A stretch of 21,740 nt of DNA from SZUA-442 sp051011415 (GCA_051011415.1 JBPCTY010000144.1:1-21740); one strand, 5' to 3'; positions 1-7,783 are shown, counted from the first letter of the stretch. Translations and numbers: made by a program. Notes: generated by a model not told the origin, from the sequence alone.

Positions 1-90
1 GTCGTCGGCATCGTGGTCGTCCGCGTTTACCTCGCCCCGGGCTCTCCCGAGTAGCTCTTCACTTGCTGAGTGACGGTTTCGGTCGCTCAT
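1..90 (-). CDS. 5' end of an unidentified gene, cut by the left edge
   Basis: The minus strand is open from an ATG at 90 to the window edge, giving 30 residues that begin MSDRNRHSASEELLGRARG and end in an Asp-rich stretch. A purine run GGGGGAG at 95-101 lies 4 nt before the ATG, which supports this start. The visible part is hydrophilic and acidic, with no signal peptide, membrane segment or recognisable motif, so no function can be given. It lies 104 bp downstream of the MDR gene on the same strand and could be co-transcribed with it. The alternative is that this stretch is non-coding: the plus strand is also open from 1 to a TAG at 52-54, but that reading gives only 17 residues. Confidence 0.5.
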   Translation of the reverse strand, partial: MSDRNRHSASEELLGRARGEVNADDHDADD

Positions 91-194
91 CGATCTCCCC
101 CGAAGCTCGATGACTATTGCTCACCACCGTTATCGGCAGGAGAGAAGGGCCACCAAACCAAATTCTGGGAGCCGCAGGGGGATGGGGCCTGCCG

Positions 195-1253
195 CTAGGA
201 AGAGACCGCGATCACGACTTTGCCCCGAGCGTGCATCGTCTCGATGTACTCCATGGCATCCCCGACCTGATCCAGCGGGTAGCTCCGGTCAATCACGGGA
301 GTGATATCGCCCGTTGCGAGATAGCTCCCAAGGATGCCCAGATCTTCCTGGCTGTTGTGGGCCAGCATCGGCTTCATCGTCTGGCTTCGACCGACAGAGC
401 CGAGGGCGATGCGGCCGAGGTGACGGAACGGACCAATCCATGCGCTCATGTCCAACGCACCCGCGCTGACGTACACGCCTTCTGGAGTGAGGGCCCTGCG
501 GTAATCAGCCATCGAATGAGTGGAGACGACATCGAATATCACGTCGTACCGGACACCTTGCGCGGTGAAGTCTGTCGTCGTGTAGTCCACGACGTGATCT
601 GCGCCGATGGACTGCACCATGTCCACATTCCGCGTGCTGCAGATTGCCGTCACCTCAGCACCCATCGCCTTCGCGATCATCACCGCATAGGTACCGACGC
701 CACCGGCGGCGCCGACGACAGCGACATGCTGACCCGGTTGAAGCTTTGCGCTGTCACGCAAGCCCTGGAGTGCCGTTACACCTGCCATCGGCGCAGTCGC
801 AGCCTCTGCGAAGGATGCGTTCTCCGGCTTCTTCACGATTCCCGTCGCCTTGACGGCGACGTATTCGGCAAACGCACCGCCGCCGATTCCACCAAAGACC
901 TCGTCGCCGGCCTCGAAATCGGTCACCTCAGACCCGACAGCAACCACAACGCCGGCAAAGTCGGCTCCCGGAATCGGGGCTTTTGGCTTTGTCAGACCTG
1001 TGGAAGCTCGAGCGACATACGGAAGCGCCCGGATCATGTGCCAGTCATATGGGTTGATCGATGCTGCCCGGACATGGACAAGAACCCTGTCCGCATCGAG
1101 TGCAGGAATCGGCACCGTCCGGTATTCGAGCACTTCGGGTCCGCCAAATCGCTCTTGCACAATCGCTTGCATGGTCGTGGCGTTCACAGCGGTGTGACCC
1201 TTCTGCTGGTCGTCTGGTGACATTGCTGTTGCGTCTGGAGTTGATGATGTCAT
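195..1253 (-). CDS. Zinc-free MDR oxidoreductase, NADPH:quinone reductase-like
   Basis: A 352-residue medium-chain dehydrogenase/reductase, cytoplasmic, probably reducing quinones or activated double bonds with NADPH. Seen: a GroES-like N-terminal half (about residues 28-150) with the family phrases QERFGGPEVLEY and PGADFAGVV, then a Rossmann half with the nucleotide motif GAAGGVG at 181-187 and IGADHVVDY at 216-224. The catalytic and structural zinc ligands of alcohol dehydrogenases are missing, as expected for the quinone-reductase branch. The start at 1253 has a weak AAGAAG before it; 1172 (MQAIVQERFGG) would fit the family length better by removing a 27-residue extension, and 1268 is also in frame. 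The frame stays open upstream to 1805, but that part is antisense to the TetR gene. It is divergent from the TetR gene and is its likely target; the inducing compound cannot be read from the sequence. Confidence 0.9.
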   Translation of the reverse strand: MTSSTPDATAMSPDDQQKGHTAVNATTMQAIVQERFGGPEVLEYRTVPIPALDADRVLVHVRAASINPYDWHMIRALPYVARASTGLTKPKAPIPGADFAGVVVAVGSEVTDFEAGDEVFGGIGGGAFAEYVAVKATGIVKKPENASFAEAATAPMAGVTALQGLRDSAKLQPGQHVAVVGAAGGVGTYAVMIAKAMGAEVTAICSTRNVDMVQSIGADHVVDYTTTDFTAQGVRYDVIFDVVSTHSMADYRRALTPEGVYVSAGALDMSAWIGPFRHLGRIALGSVGRSQTMKPMLAHNSQEDLGILGSYLATGDITPVIDRSYPLDQVGDAMEYIETMHARGKVVIAVSS

Positions 1254-1275
1254 GGTGTCTTCTTTCATGGGGACT

Positions 1276-1294
1276 GCGAGTCGTTGCGACTCGC
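1276..1294. promoter_or_regulatory. Perfect 8-bp inverted repeat in the MDR gene leader
   Basis: GCGAGTCG and CGACTCGC are separated by TTG. The repeat lies 23 bp upstream of the chosen MDR start, downstream of that gene's predicted promoter, and just upstream of the TetR -35. It could form a leader hairpin in the MDR mRNA or be a second protein-binding site. Its sequence differs from the 1341-1374 array. Confidence 0.4.
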
Positions 1295-1314
1295 CAGCGG
1301 GTGGACAACGTGTC

Positions 1315-1342
1315 CTGACAGGAGTACCATCCGATATACAGT
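1315..1342 (+). promoter_or_regulatory. Predicted promoter of the TetR gene
   Basis: CTGACA at 1315-1320 (5 of 6 to TTGACA) is followed after 16 bp by TACAGT at 1337-1342 (4 of 6 to TATAAT). Transcription would start near 1349, leaving a leader of about 75 nt before the ATG at 1424. The -10 overlaps the first bases of the operator-like array, which fits autoregulation. Read by eye from consensus matches only. Confidence 0.45.
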
Positions 1343-1374
1343 GTAAGTTTACGGCGTAAGTAAACCACGTACAC
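1341..1374. promoter_or_regulatory. Operator-like array between MDR and TetR genes
   Basis: Overlapping dyads are packed into 34 bp: GTGTA (1341-1345) with TACAC (1370-1374), GTTTAC (1347-1352) with GTAAAC (1360-1365), and the perfect 11-bp palindrome TTACGGCGTAA (1349-1359). A further GTAAGTTT at 1377-1384 repeats the one at 1343-1350. The block covers the -10 of both divergent promoters. TetR-family proteins typically bind such dyads next to their own gene, so the 1424-2107 product is the likely ligand. Which dyad is the true core cannot be decided by reading. Confidence 0.55.
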
Positions 1375-1388
1375 CGTAAGTTTGTCAA
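1359..1388 (-). promoter_or_regulatory. Predicted promoter of the MDR gene
   Basis: On the minus strand a perfect TTGACA (1388-1383) is followed after 18 bp by TTTACT (1364-1359, 4 of 6 to TATAAT). Transcription would start near 1352, giving a leader of about 100 nt that contains the 1276-1294 inverted repeat. The -10 falls inside the operator-like array. Confidence 0.45.
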
Positions 1389-1423
1389 GAGAATCTTTTG
1401 CACACACCAGGACGACCCACCGC

Positions 1424-2107
1424 ATGACATCACAATCGCACGACGAAGCCAGCACTCGCCCCAACTTGTCACGGCAGCGGGTCGTACTGTCAGCGGTGGC
1501 ATACGCCGACGGATACGGGCTCGATGCACTGTCGATGCGAAAGCTTGGGAACGAGCTCGGTGTCGAGGCAATGTCGCTCTACAACCACGTCGCCAACAAG
1601 GACGATCTTGTAGCCGGGATGATTGATCTCGCCATGTCCGAAATCGACTTGCCGGACCCGAGTGGCGACTGGAAGACGGAACTCGAGAAGTCTTCCCATT
1701 CGGCTCATGACACGCTCGTGGCGCACCCATGGATTGCCGGGATCTTGATGAAGCCGATAGCGGCCACCCCGCATCGCTTCGACTACATGGAAGCGGTCCT
1801 CGCAACGCTTCGATCGGGAGGGTTGTCGATCGAACTCACACACCACGCATTCCACGCAATCGAGACCCACACGATCGGCTACACGATGCAGGAAGTCGCC
1901 TTCGACTACGACGAAGAAACCATCAAGACGGCAGCTTCCGACTTCCTCAAGACGCTCGATGTCGACAGGTACCAGTACCTCGCAGAGCACATCAACCATC
2001 ACATCAATCCAACCGACAACGAAGAGAAGACCTTCTCCTTCGGACTCCGGCTGATCCTTGACGGTATCGAACGTATCCGCGACCACCAAGTGAGCCTGCC
2101 GGTTTAG
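1424..2107 (+). CDS. TetR/AcrR-family transcriptional regulator
   Basis: A 227-residue DNA-binding repressor-type protein. The N-terminal TetR helix-turn-helix spans about residues 35-56 (ALSMRKLGNELGVEAMSLYNHV), followed by the usual NKDDLVAGMIDL helix. The rest is an all-helical ligand-binding/dimer domain like the TetR C-terminal class, with a His-rich patch near HHAFHAIETHTIGY. The ATG at 1424 is chosen because it starts just before the first helix; an in-frame TTG at 1382 would place the leader's dyads in the coding region. AGGA lies about 12 nt upstream, which is long for a Shine-Dalgarno. It is divergent from the MDR oxidoreductase with a dyad array between them, so it probably represses that gene and itself. 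The effector is unknown. Confidence 0.92.
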   Translation: MTSQSHDEASTRPNLSRQRVVLSAVAYADGYGLDALSMRKLGNELGVEAMSLYNHVANKDDLVAGMIDLAMSEIDLPDPSGDWKTELEKSSHSAHDTLVAHPWIAGILMKPIAATPHRFDYMEAVLATLRSGGLSIELTHHAFHAIETHTIGYTMQEVAFDYDEETIKTAASDFLKTLDVDRYQYLAEHINHHINPTDNEEKTFSFGLRLILDGIERIRDHQVSLPV

Positions 2108-2139
2108 GACACAACCGTCCGTCTGCCACAATCCGCACG

Positions 2140-2988
2140 ATGGAAACCACATATGGCGCGATCGAAGCGGGGGGAACCAAGTTCCGAGTGGCGACATTTG
2201 ATGGTGGCGCCCACATCATCGAAGAAGCGCAGTTCCCCACCCAGACGCCGGACACAACCCTCGTCGAGTGCCGCACATTTCTCGAGGACTCATCAATCGT
2301 CACGCTCGGCATCGGAAGCTTTGGGCCAATCACTCTCACGGGTTCTCGGCGTGGCGTGTTTGGTGCAACTCCAAAACTGGCCTGGGCTGGGGCATCAGTT
2401 CTAGCTCCCTTCGAATCTCTCGGCATCCCAATCGCCCTGGATACCGATGTGGGTGCCGCCGCGGTCGGTGAGCTTCACCACGGGGCCGCGCAGGACACCT
2501 CGGACGTCTTCTACGTCACGGTTGGTACTGGCATTGGAGGTGCGTACGCAACACGAAACGGCGTCCACCACGGCCACGGACACAGCGAGATCGGGCACCT
2601 TCGGGTCAACCGGATCGAACGAGACGAGTTCGCCGGTGTGTGCCCATTCCACGGAGACTGTTTTGAAGGGATGGCCTCAGGAACCGCGCTCAATGCGCGG
2701 GCAGAGCAGGGTCAGCAGTATCGATCAGACCTTGTCGCCGAATACCTTGGCCAACTGGTACTTGCCATCACGTACACGTTCGCACCAGATCGGATTCTGT
2801 TCGGGGGTGGCGTTATGAACGTGCCGGACATGATCGAGCGAATTCGGATTGGTGCCGCCGACGCGCTAGCCGACTACTCAACCAACCCTGCAACCGTGGG
2901 CTCCCCCAGCTATATCGCCGAGGCGGGACTCGGACAGGATGCTGGTCTGATCGGTGCCGCTCAACTAGCGATCGATCTCGACGGCTAG
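2140..2988 (+). CDS. ROK-family sugar kinase, fructokinase-like
   Basis: A 282-residue cytoplasmic kinase that would phosphorylate a hexose with ATP; fructose is the best guess. Seen: the N-terminal phosphate motif GAIEAGGTKF (6-15), the catalytic Asp in LDTDVGAAAVGE (D103), the second ATP motif TVGTGIGGA (127-135), and the ROK zinc site made by H148/H153 with CPFHGDC (C168, H171, C174). The phrase GVCPFHGDCFEGMASG and the GGTKF loop match the bacterial YdhR/ScrK-like fructokinase branch rather than glucokinases or NagC-type regulators, and there is no DNA-binding domain. It begins 32 bp after the TetR stop and could be read through from it. No Shine-Dalgarno is evident; CACAAT sits 7 nt before the ATG, so a leaderless start is possible. 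A fructokinase would fit the ketose made by the polyol dehydrogenase at 19110, but the two are far apart. Confidence 0.9.
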   Translation: METTYGAIEAGGTKFRVATFDGGAHIIEEAQFPTQTPDTTLVECRTFLEDSSIVTLGIGSFGPITLTGSRRGVFGATPKLAWAGASVLAPFESLGIPIALDTDVGAAAVGELHHGAAQDTSDVFYVTVGTGIGGAYATRNGVHHGHGHSEIGHLRVNRIERDEFAGVCPFHGDCFEGMASGTALNARAEQGQQYRSDLVAEYLGQLVLAITYTFAPDRILFGGGVMNVPDMIERIRIGAADALADYSTNPATVGSPSYIAEAGLGQDAGLIGAAQLAIDLDG

Positions 2989-3007
2989 GCCACCAGGCGC
3001 AACGTCT

Positions 3008-3298
3008 TCAGACGCGGCTCGCCTTCCACTCCTCGTACGACTCGGGGTACCGATCCGGGTGGTTCGCACGCACATGTGCCGCAAGCCCTGCCATCCCCTT
3101 TTGCGTGTCGCCACAGAAGGGGCAGTTGACCGGGGGCTTCGGAGCGCTACGGCCGTCCTTCTTCTTTGGCTTTGCGTTTGCGGCAGACGGGGCAGCGATC
3201 CCCTCGAGTGCAACGATCGCCTCATCGAGTTGCGCCCGTTCGGCGTCGAGACGGTCGCGTTCGGCGTACAGCTCTTGCAGGGCTTTGGAAATGCTCAT
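3008..3298 (-). CDS. Small coiled-coil protein with a CxxC...HxxxxH zinc-finger-like motif
   Basis: A 96-residue protein I cannot assign to a named family. Residues 1-33 are a charged heptad-like helix (many Glu/Arg/Leu) likely to form a coiled coil. A Lys/Ala/Pro-rich linker (34-57) leads to a C-terminal CPFCG with C59 and C62, then H75 and H80 (spacing C-x2-C-x12-H-x4-H), the ligand pattern of a C2H2 zinc finger. The end (SYEEWKASRV) is amphipathic. The start is supported by TAGCCT exactly 6 nt before the ATG, an arrangement seen at other genes here. It is convergent with the ROK kinase (19-bp gap) and downstream of the phosphotransferase on the same strand. DNA, RNA or protein binding are all possible. 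Confidence 0.75.
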   Translation of the reverse strand: MSISKALQELYAERDRLDAERAQLDEAIVALEGIAAPSAANAKPKKKDGRSAPKPPVNCPFCGDTQKGMAGLAAHVRANHPDRYPESYEEWKASRV

Positions 3299-3304
3299 GT
3301 ACTG

Positions 3305-3310
3305 AGGCTA
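3305..3310 (-). promoter_or_regulatory. Extended -10 for a leaderless start of the 96-residue gene
   Basis: TAGCCT lies 6 nt upstream of the ATG, preceded by TGA to make an extended -10 (TGATAGCCT). ATGACT, 18 bp further upstream, matches 4 of 6 bases of a -35. The spacing puts the transcription start at or next to the ATG. No Shine-Dalgarno is present. Confidence 0.45.
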
Positions 3311-3358
3311 TCAGTTTCGGACTAGCCGAGTCATTGGCGCGGTCATCGGACTCCGGAC

Positions 3359-4411
3359 TCAGCCGAATCGGTCGTTGTGCGCACGGCGAAATCGATTCCA
3401 TCTCGCGTGTGCGTAGGGAATGAACCGAATCTTCTGCACTGGGTCGAGCGCAAGCGGGACCGCTGCCATCGCATACATGTAGTCCGATAGCGGGATCATC
3501 CTTACGGTTTCCGCAACCAGCCGTTCCGTCTCCGAGGTTCGAGAGTCATCGTCAAGCTGCGACAAAGTGACGTAGTCCGTCACCAGTGCCTCGATCTGCT
3601 CAACCGTGTACTCCGGATCCACGATGGTGAAATGCGGCGGCTCGTCCAACCCGTGGCGGGTCACCGTCTCTGCAAAGAGGTTGGCGAAGTCGAACGCAGG
3701 ATGGTTCCGGCATGAGAACTCAAAGTCGAGCAGCTTGATCGCACCGTCGTCCAGCTTCATCACGTTGCCGTGATAGGTGTCGTTGTGGCAGAAGGTCGTC
3801 GCAGAGTTAGGTAGGAAGTCACCCACCATCGCAGCGGCTTCCTCGGTGTACATCGCGACAAGCTCATCACACATCTCTCGTTCGTCTGGCGGTAGCTCAC
3901 TTCGCTTTGAGGTCACGACAGGGAGCCCCAGTTGTCGCCACTTCGTGTGGAGCAGTTCAAAGAAGGTGTCGTCTGGTAAACCCGCCGGTTCAATACGGTG
4001 CATCCGGTGCAACTCGGCCGCAATACCGCTGAGCACGCCGTGGTCGGCGAGGTCGTGCCGAGTGAGTGATCGACCGTCGTAGAACGCCTCGATGCGGAAG
4101 TCCCGTTGGTAGGCGAGGCACTTCGCTGCAATGTCGTGCTCCCCCAACAGAAGGAACACTTCTCTTTCCTGGACGGGGTCGAGAATCGCATTCTCCTTGC
4201 CCTCGAGGGATCGATACAGGACGGAATCCGGACCCGCCTCACCCTTGCGATGGATACCGAGAGTGAATGACGAGAACCCCTTGGGCGCATCCCAGGTGAA
4301 GGCCTCGACCGGCACCTCGGCCCATCCGGTTACGGACGCACGACAGCGTTGAAGCGCGAGTTCGATCCTCTGCTGATCCGCCATGGGCGGGACGATACCG
4401 ATACTCGTCAC
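3359..4411 (-). CDS. Choline/ethanolamine-kinase-like phosphotransferase
   Basis: A 350-residue protein of the aminoglycoside-phosphotransferase/choline-kinase fold, cytoplasmic, transferring phosphate from ATP to a small hydroxyl substrate. The catalytic loop reads FCHNDTYHGNVMKL (H209, N210, D211, N216) and the metal motif is LLDFEFSCRNHPAFDFANLF (D229). The HND...DFEF...AFDFANLF wording is that of choline/ethanolamine kinases rather than antibiotic kinases, which usually read HGD...DW. The GTG at 4411 is chosen because it carries an upstream GGGGG; the ATG at 4384 (MADQQRIEL) is an equally short alternative without any Shine-Dalgarno. No lipid-headgroup or choline-uptake gene is nearby, so the substrate cannot be inferred from context. 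A role in antibiotic resistance is unlikely on motif grounds. Confidence 0.82.
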   Translation of the reverse strand: MTSIGIVPPMADQQRIELALQRCRASVTGWAEVPVEAFTWDAPKGFSSFTLGIHRKGEAGPDSVLYRSLEGKENAILDPVQEREVFLLLGEHDIAAKCLAYQRDFRIEAFYDGRSLTRHDLADHGVLSGIAAELHRMHRIEPAGLPDDTFFELLHTKWRQLGLPVVTSKRSELPPDEREMCDELVAMYTEEAAAMVGDFLPNSATTFCHNDTYHGNVMKLDDGAIKLLDFEFSCRNHPAFDFANLFAETVTRHGLDEPPHFTIVDPEYTVEQIEALVTDYVTLSQLDDDSRTSETERLVAETVRMIPLSDYMYAMAAVPLALDPVQKIRFIPYAHARWNRFRRAHNDRFG

Positions 4412-4654
4412 TCGGACGACCCCCGCAAGGGCGGACGCTCGTCCTGCTCACCCACACTGCGGCCGCCGGACCAGGTCATGGAACCGCCAACCGGAGATTC
4501 CCACGAGTCTGGGCCAAGGTGTCTGTCTACGTGGCTGGCCATACCCGGCATCGAGGGAATCAGGGCTGTCGGGACGCGGAACGGTCGCCGGCCATCCTTC
4601 GTCAAGCATCTTCAACGAGACATTCGCTCGTAGTCGCAATGAACAACGGCTTCG

Positions 4655-4660
4655 TAGCCT
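4655..4660 (+). promoter_or_regulatory. -10 for a leaderless start of the GH57 gene
   Basis: TAGCCT ends 6 nt before the ATG at 4667, the same arrangement as before the 96-residue gene and the PfkB gene. I find no convincing -35. The 249-bp gap from 4412 to 4660 holds no recognised gene, no CTTGC operator array like that before malE, and no Shine-Dalgarno. Confidence 0.4.
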
Positions 4661-4666
4661 ATGAAC

Positions 4667-7600
4667 ATGCGTCGAGCCAGCCTTTTTCTAATTGCCCTCG
4701 CACTCCTCGGGGGTGCATGCACACCCGACAGTGAGGGCGGGTCGTCGACTACAACAGCGCCGGCTTCCACGTCGACCACATCGGTTTCGAGTGGTCCTGA
4801 AGATGGTGCGCTCGATGCCAGCGACCTGTTCGTCAACCTCGTATGGCATCAGCATCAGCCCTTGTATCCGAAGGACACAAACGGCGTGGTCACCAGGCCG
4901 TGGGTTCGGGTTCATGCGACCAAGGACTACCTCGACATGGCGGCGATGGTGCGCGACTACCCCGGTCTCAACATCACCTTCAACCTCACGCCTGTGTTGC
5001 TGCTCCAATTGGAGGACATCGTCAACGGGGCCAAGGACGTCTACTGGACGCATACCGAGATACCCGCCGATGAGCTGACGGACGCCGAGAAGACGTTCAT
5101 CATGGCGAGGTTCTGGGACATCAATCCGAAGATCATCGACCGCTTCCCGCGGTACAAGGAGCTGCGCGATCTTCGCGACGAAGGGACTGCGTTTGCAGTC
5201 GAGGACTGGCGGGACCTTCAGTTGTTGTGGAACCTTGGATGGACGGACCCTCGCTTCATCTCTGAGCTGCCCAAACTCTCCAAGCTGGAAGCAAAAGGGC
5301 GCGACTTCACCGAGCAGGACAAGGCAACGGTTCTGGGAATCCACCTCGCAATCGTGTCCGACGTTGTACAGATCCACACCGAGCTCTGGGATGAAGGGAT
5401 CATCGAGGTGACGACCACTCCCCTCGCACACCCGATCCTCCCGCTCATCGGCGACACAAATCAGGCACTCGTTGGCGATCCTGCCGCCATCATGCCGAGC
5501 GACCGCTTCCGTGAGATGAACGATGCAGTCGACCACGTGGTGTTCGGCCTCGACGAGGCGGAACGCATGCTCGGCAGAAGACCTTCGGGGATGTGGCCTG
5601 GCGAAGGATCCGTCAGCCAGCTGGTTACCCCCATCTGGGCAGGACAGGGGGTTACATGGGTGGCTACCGGTGAGCATGTCCTCGGCGAGACGCTCGGCAT
5701 CGGCTCCTTATCACGAGACAGCACAGGAACGGTCGAGGACGCCGACGTCTTGTACAGGCCTTATGTGGCGCAGCACTCCCGCCAGCCAGAACTGCCGATG
5801 TTCTTCCGCGACGTGCAACTCGCCGACCTCATCGGCTTCGAGTACTCAGGCACCCCCGCTGATCAGGCCGCAAAGGACTTCATGAACAGGCTCGACAAGA
5901 TCGATGACCGGCTCGATAAGCAGGGCTACGACGGTCTTCGGGTCGTGACGATCGTTGTGGATGGAGAGAATGCGTGGGAGAACTACGACAACGACGGGAT
6001 CGACTTCCTCGATGCGTTGTACACCCGTCTCACCACGACCGAGGGCATCATGACGGCAACACCGTCGAGGCTGCTCGCGGAGTTCCCAGACCAATTCGAA
6101 GCGCTTCCCGAGATCTTCCCCGCCTCGTGGTTCCAGCCGAACTTCAGGACATGGATTGGAGAGGCGGAGGAGGCGATGGCGTGGGAGTACCTCTTCGATG
6201 TTCGCTCCGATCTCCGACAGGCCGCCGACACGGTGGACGACACGGCTTACCAGGCGGCCTACGAGTCAATGCTGTTCGCTGAGGGCAGCGACTGGTTCTG
6301 GTGGTACGGAAGTGATCAGGAATCCGGCGATGACAGCTACTTCGACGGCGCCTACCGCGAGCTGCTTGGCCAGGTGTACGACGCACTTGGACTGGAACGA
6401 CCCGGATTCATTCGGGTGCCGATCATTCCGCATCCTGCGGTGGAACCGGATCGCACACCTACCGACATCGTCACTGTTGACGTCGGTGCGTTCGATGACG
6501 ACGTTTGGCAGCAAGGGGGGCTGTTCGAAGGCGAGTACCCGCTGCAGTGGGCATTTGATGCCGAGAACCTGTATCTCCGCCTCGACAACCTCGATGGTCA
6601 CCAGACCGAGATCTATTTGGGTGTCCCAGGTGCGACACCCAGTCGGGGCCTCAGCCTTGGCGTTCCGGAAGAGGAGAGCCAACAGGTCCTTGGCTTCCAG
6701 GCTTCGCACGTGATCCGTGTCTATCCGGACGGATCGGCAAGGATGCCTGCCTCGGTGTCGAGTAAGGACCCGTCGGATGTCGATGCCTACTTCGCTGATG
6801 CGCCCGCCCTCGAGGCCGAAGGATCGGGAACCTCAGCCGAGATTGCTGTTCCCATCGAGGCACTGGGAGCGATCCAGATCGGTGATCGGGTTTCGATCCT
6901 CTCGATCGTTGACGAGCCCGGATCAGGTTCCACTGCTCCAGAGCTCGGCCGAGGAGAGATGCAGGTGCCGGACATCTCCAACGTTGAGATCCTGTTTCAG
7001 AGTGAGGACCCGACGGGCGATGACAACGGTCCGGGAACCTACACCTACCCAACCGACCAGGTCTTCGGCCCCGGTTCGTACGATCTCACGCGCTTCACCG
7101 TCGGCCAGTCCGGCGAGGAACTTGTGTTCGAGTTCGAAGTCAATGCGCCGATCGTCAATTCATGGGACAGCCCGACTGGACTGTCCATCCAATCGTTCGA
7201 TGTGTACGTCGATGTTGACCCGGGAGCGAGCAACGGTGCAAGAACGCTGATCGACGGACGCAACGCTTCCCTGTCGGCAGGAAACGGCTGGGAGCGGGCG
7301 TTGGCGGTCGAGGGCTGGCCAACATTCACAGCATTGTTTGAGGCAGATGCCAGCGGAACGGCAAACGAGACACAACCCTCCATGACCATCCTCGTGTTCG
7401 GAGACCAGGGTCGTGTCGTGGTCCGAATCGATCGAAGTCTGTTCCCTGATGGCGATCCCGCCACGTGGGGCTATGCGGTTGCGCTGATGTCCCAGGAAGG
7501 CTTCCCGTCCGCAGGTGTGCGTCGGGTTCGAGACGTGCTCCCAACCGCACAGCAGTGGAAGATCGGAGGCGGCGACGCATCCATCAACGCCACGCGCATC

Positions 7601-7732
7601 CTCGACCTGCTGTGGCCCGACGACGGCGCCCAGCAGCAGATGCTCACCCCTGCCGAGGCAGTCGCCTCAGGCAACCTCGACGACCTGACACCGGATGACT
7701 TCGGTCAGATCGATGTGTTGATCGCTCCATAG
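4667..7732 (+). CDS. GH57 alpha-glucanase lipoprotein with glucodextranase-type C-terminal module
   Basis: A 1021-residue surface-anchored enzyme that probably hydrolyses starch- or pullulan-like glucans (amylopullulanase-like). Order of parts: a lipoprotein signal ending LLGGAC with lipid-bearing C18, a Ser/Thr-rich linker to about 50, a GH57 catalytic barrel from about 53 to 480, a beta-rich segment from about 595 to 770, and a module from about 780 to 1000 resembling the glucodextranase C-terminal domain, opening with acidic DPTGDDNGPG. GH57 landmarks are HQHQP (61-65), the nucleophile region GMWPGEGS (E313) and the acid/base region VVDGENAW (D432). The ATG at 4667 is preferred over 4661 because a TAGCCT -10 lies 6 nt upstream. 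It is convergent with malG and so is not part of the malEFG transcript. Its product would feed the MalE system. A start two residues earlier changes nothing. Confidence 0.9.
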   Translation: MRRASLFLIALALLGGACTPDSEGGSSTTTAPASTSTTSVSSGPEDGALDASDLFVNLVWHQHQPLYPKDTNGVVTRPWVRVHATKDYLDMAAMVRDYPGLNITFNLTPVLLLQLEDIVNGAKDVYWTHTEIPADELTDAEKTFIMARFWDINPKIIDRFPRYKELRDLRDEGTAFAVEDWRDLQLLWNLGWTDPRFISELPKLSKLEAKGRDFTEQDKATVLGIHLAIVSDVVQIHTELWDEGIIEVTTTPLAHPILPLIGDTNQALVGDPAAIMPSDRFREMNDAVDHVVFGLDEAERMLGRRPSGMWPGEGSVSQLVTPIWAGQGVTWVATGEHVLGETLGIGSLSRDSTGTVEDADVLYRPYVAQHSRQPELPMFFRDVQLADLIGFEYSGTPADQAAKDFMNRLDKIDDRLDKQGYDGLRVVTIVVDGENAWENYDNDGIDFLDALYTRLTTTEGIMTATPSRLLAEFPDQFEALPEIFPASWFQPNFRTWIGEAEEAMAWEYLFDVRSDLRQAADTVDDTAYQAAYESMLFAEGSDWFWWYGSDQESGDDSYFDGAYRELLGQVYDALGLERPGFIRVPIIPHPAVEPDRTPTDIVTVDVGAFDDDVWQQGGLFEGEYPLQWAFDAENLYLRLDNLDGHQTEIYLGVPGATPSRGLSLGVPEEESQQVLGFQASHVIRVYPDGSARMPASVSSKDPSDVDAYFADAPALEAEGSGTSAEIAVPIEALGAIQIGDRVSILSIVDEPGSGSTAPELGRGEMQVPDISNVEILFQSEDPTGDDNGPGTYTYPTDQVFGPGSYDLTRFTVGQSGEELVFEFEVNAPIVNSWDSPTGLSIQSFDVYVDVDPGASNGARTLIDGRNASLSAGNGWERALAVEGWPTFTALFEADASGTANETQPSMTILVFGDQGRVVVRIDRSLFPDGDPATWGYAVALMSQEGFPSAGVRRVRDVLPTAQQWKIGGGDASINATRILDLLWPDDGAQQQMLTPAEAVASGNLDDLTPDDFGQIDVLIAP

Positions 7733-7738
7733 CGAACG

Positions 7739-7771
7739 CCGGCAACACAGCCATGACCACGGCTCGGCCGG
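7739..7771. terminator. Weak possible bidirectional hairpin between GH57 and malG
   Basis: CCGGC (7739-7743) pairs with GCCGG (7767-7771), and inside it AGCC (7749-7752) pairs with GGCT (7761-7764). The stem is interrupted and no T-tract follows on either strand. It is the only candidate structure in the 51-bp gap between these convergent genes. Confidence 0.2.
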
Positions 7772-7783
7772 AACGGAGACCGA

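Noticed and set aside
1..54. Plus-strand end of a gene (17 residues to a TAG)
   Set aside because: Too short to support, and the opposite strand has a start with a ribosome site.
117..1220. Long plus-strand open frame opposite the MDR gene
   Set aside because: His/Arg-rich translation without motifs; it is the complement of a clear enzyme gene.
1254..1805. N-terminal extension of the MDR frame by about 180 residues
   Set aside because: It is antisense to the TetR coding region and crosses the promoter/operator zone, with no domain resemblance.
3359..4411. Aminoglycoside-resistance kinase
   Set aside because: The catalytic loop HND and the DFEF...AFDFANLF metal region are those of choline-kinase-like proteins, not the HGD...DW of resistance enzymes.
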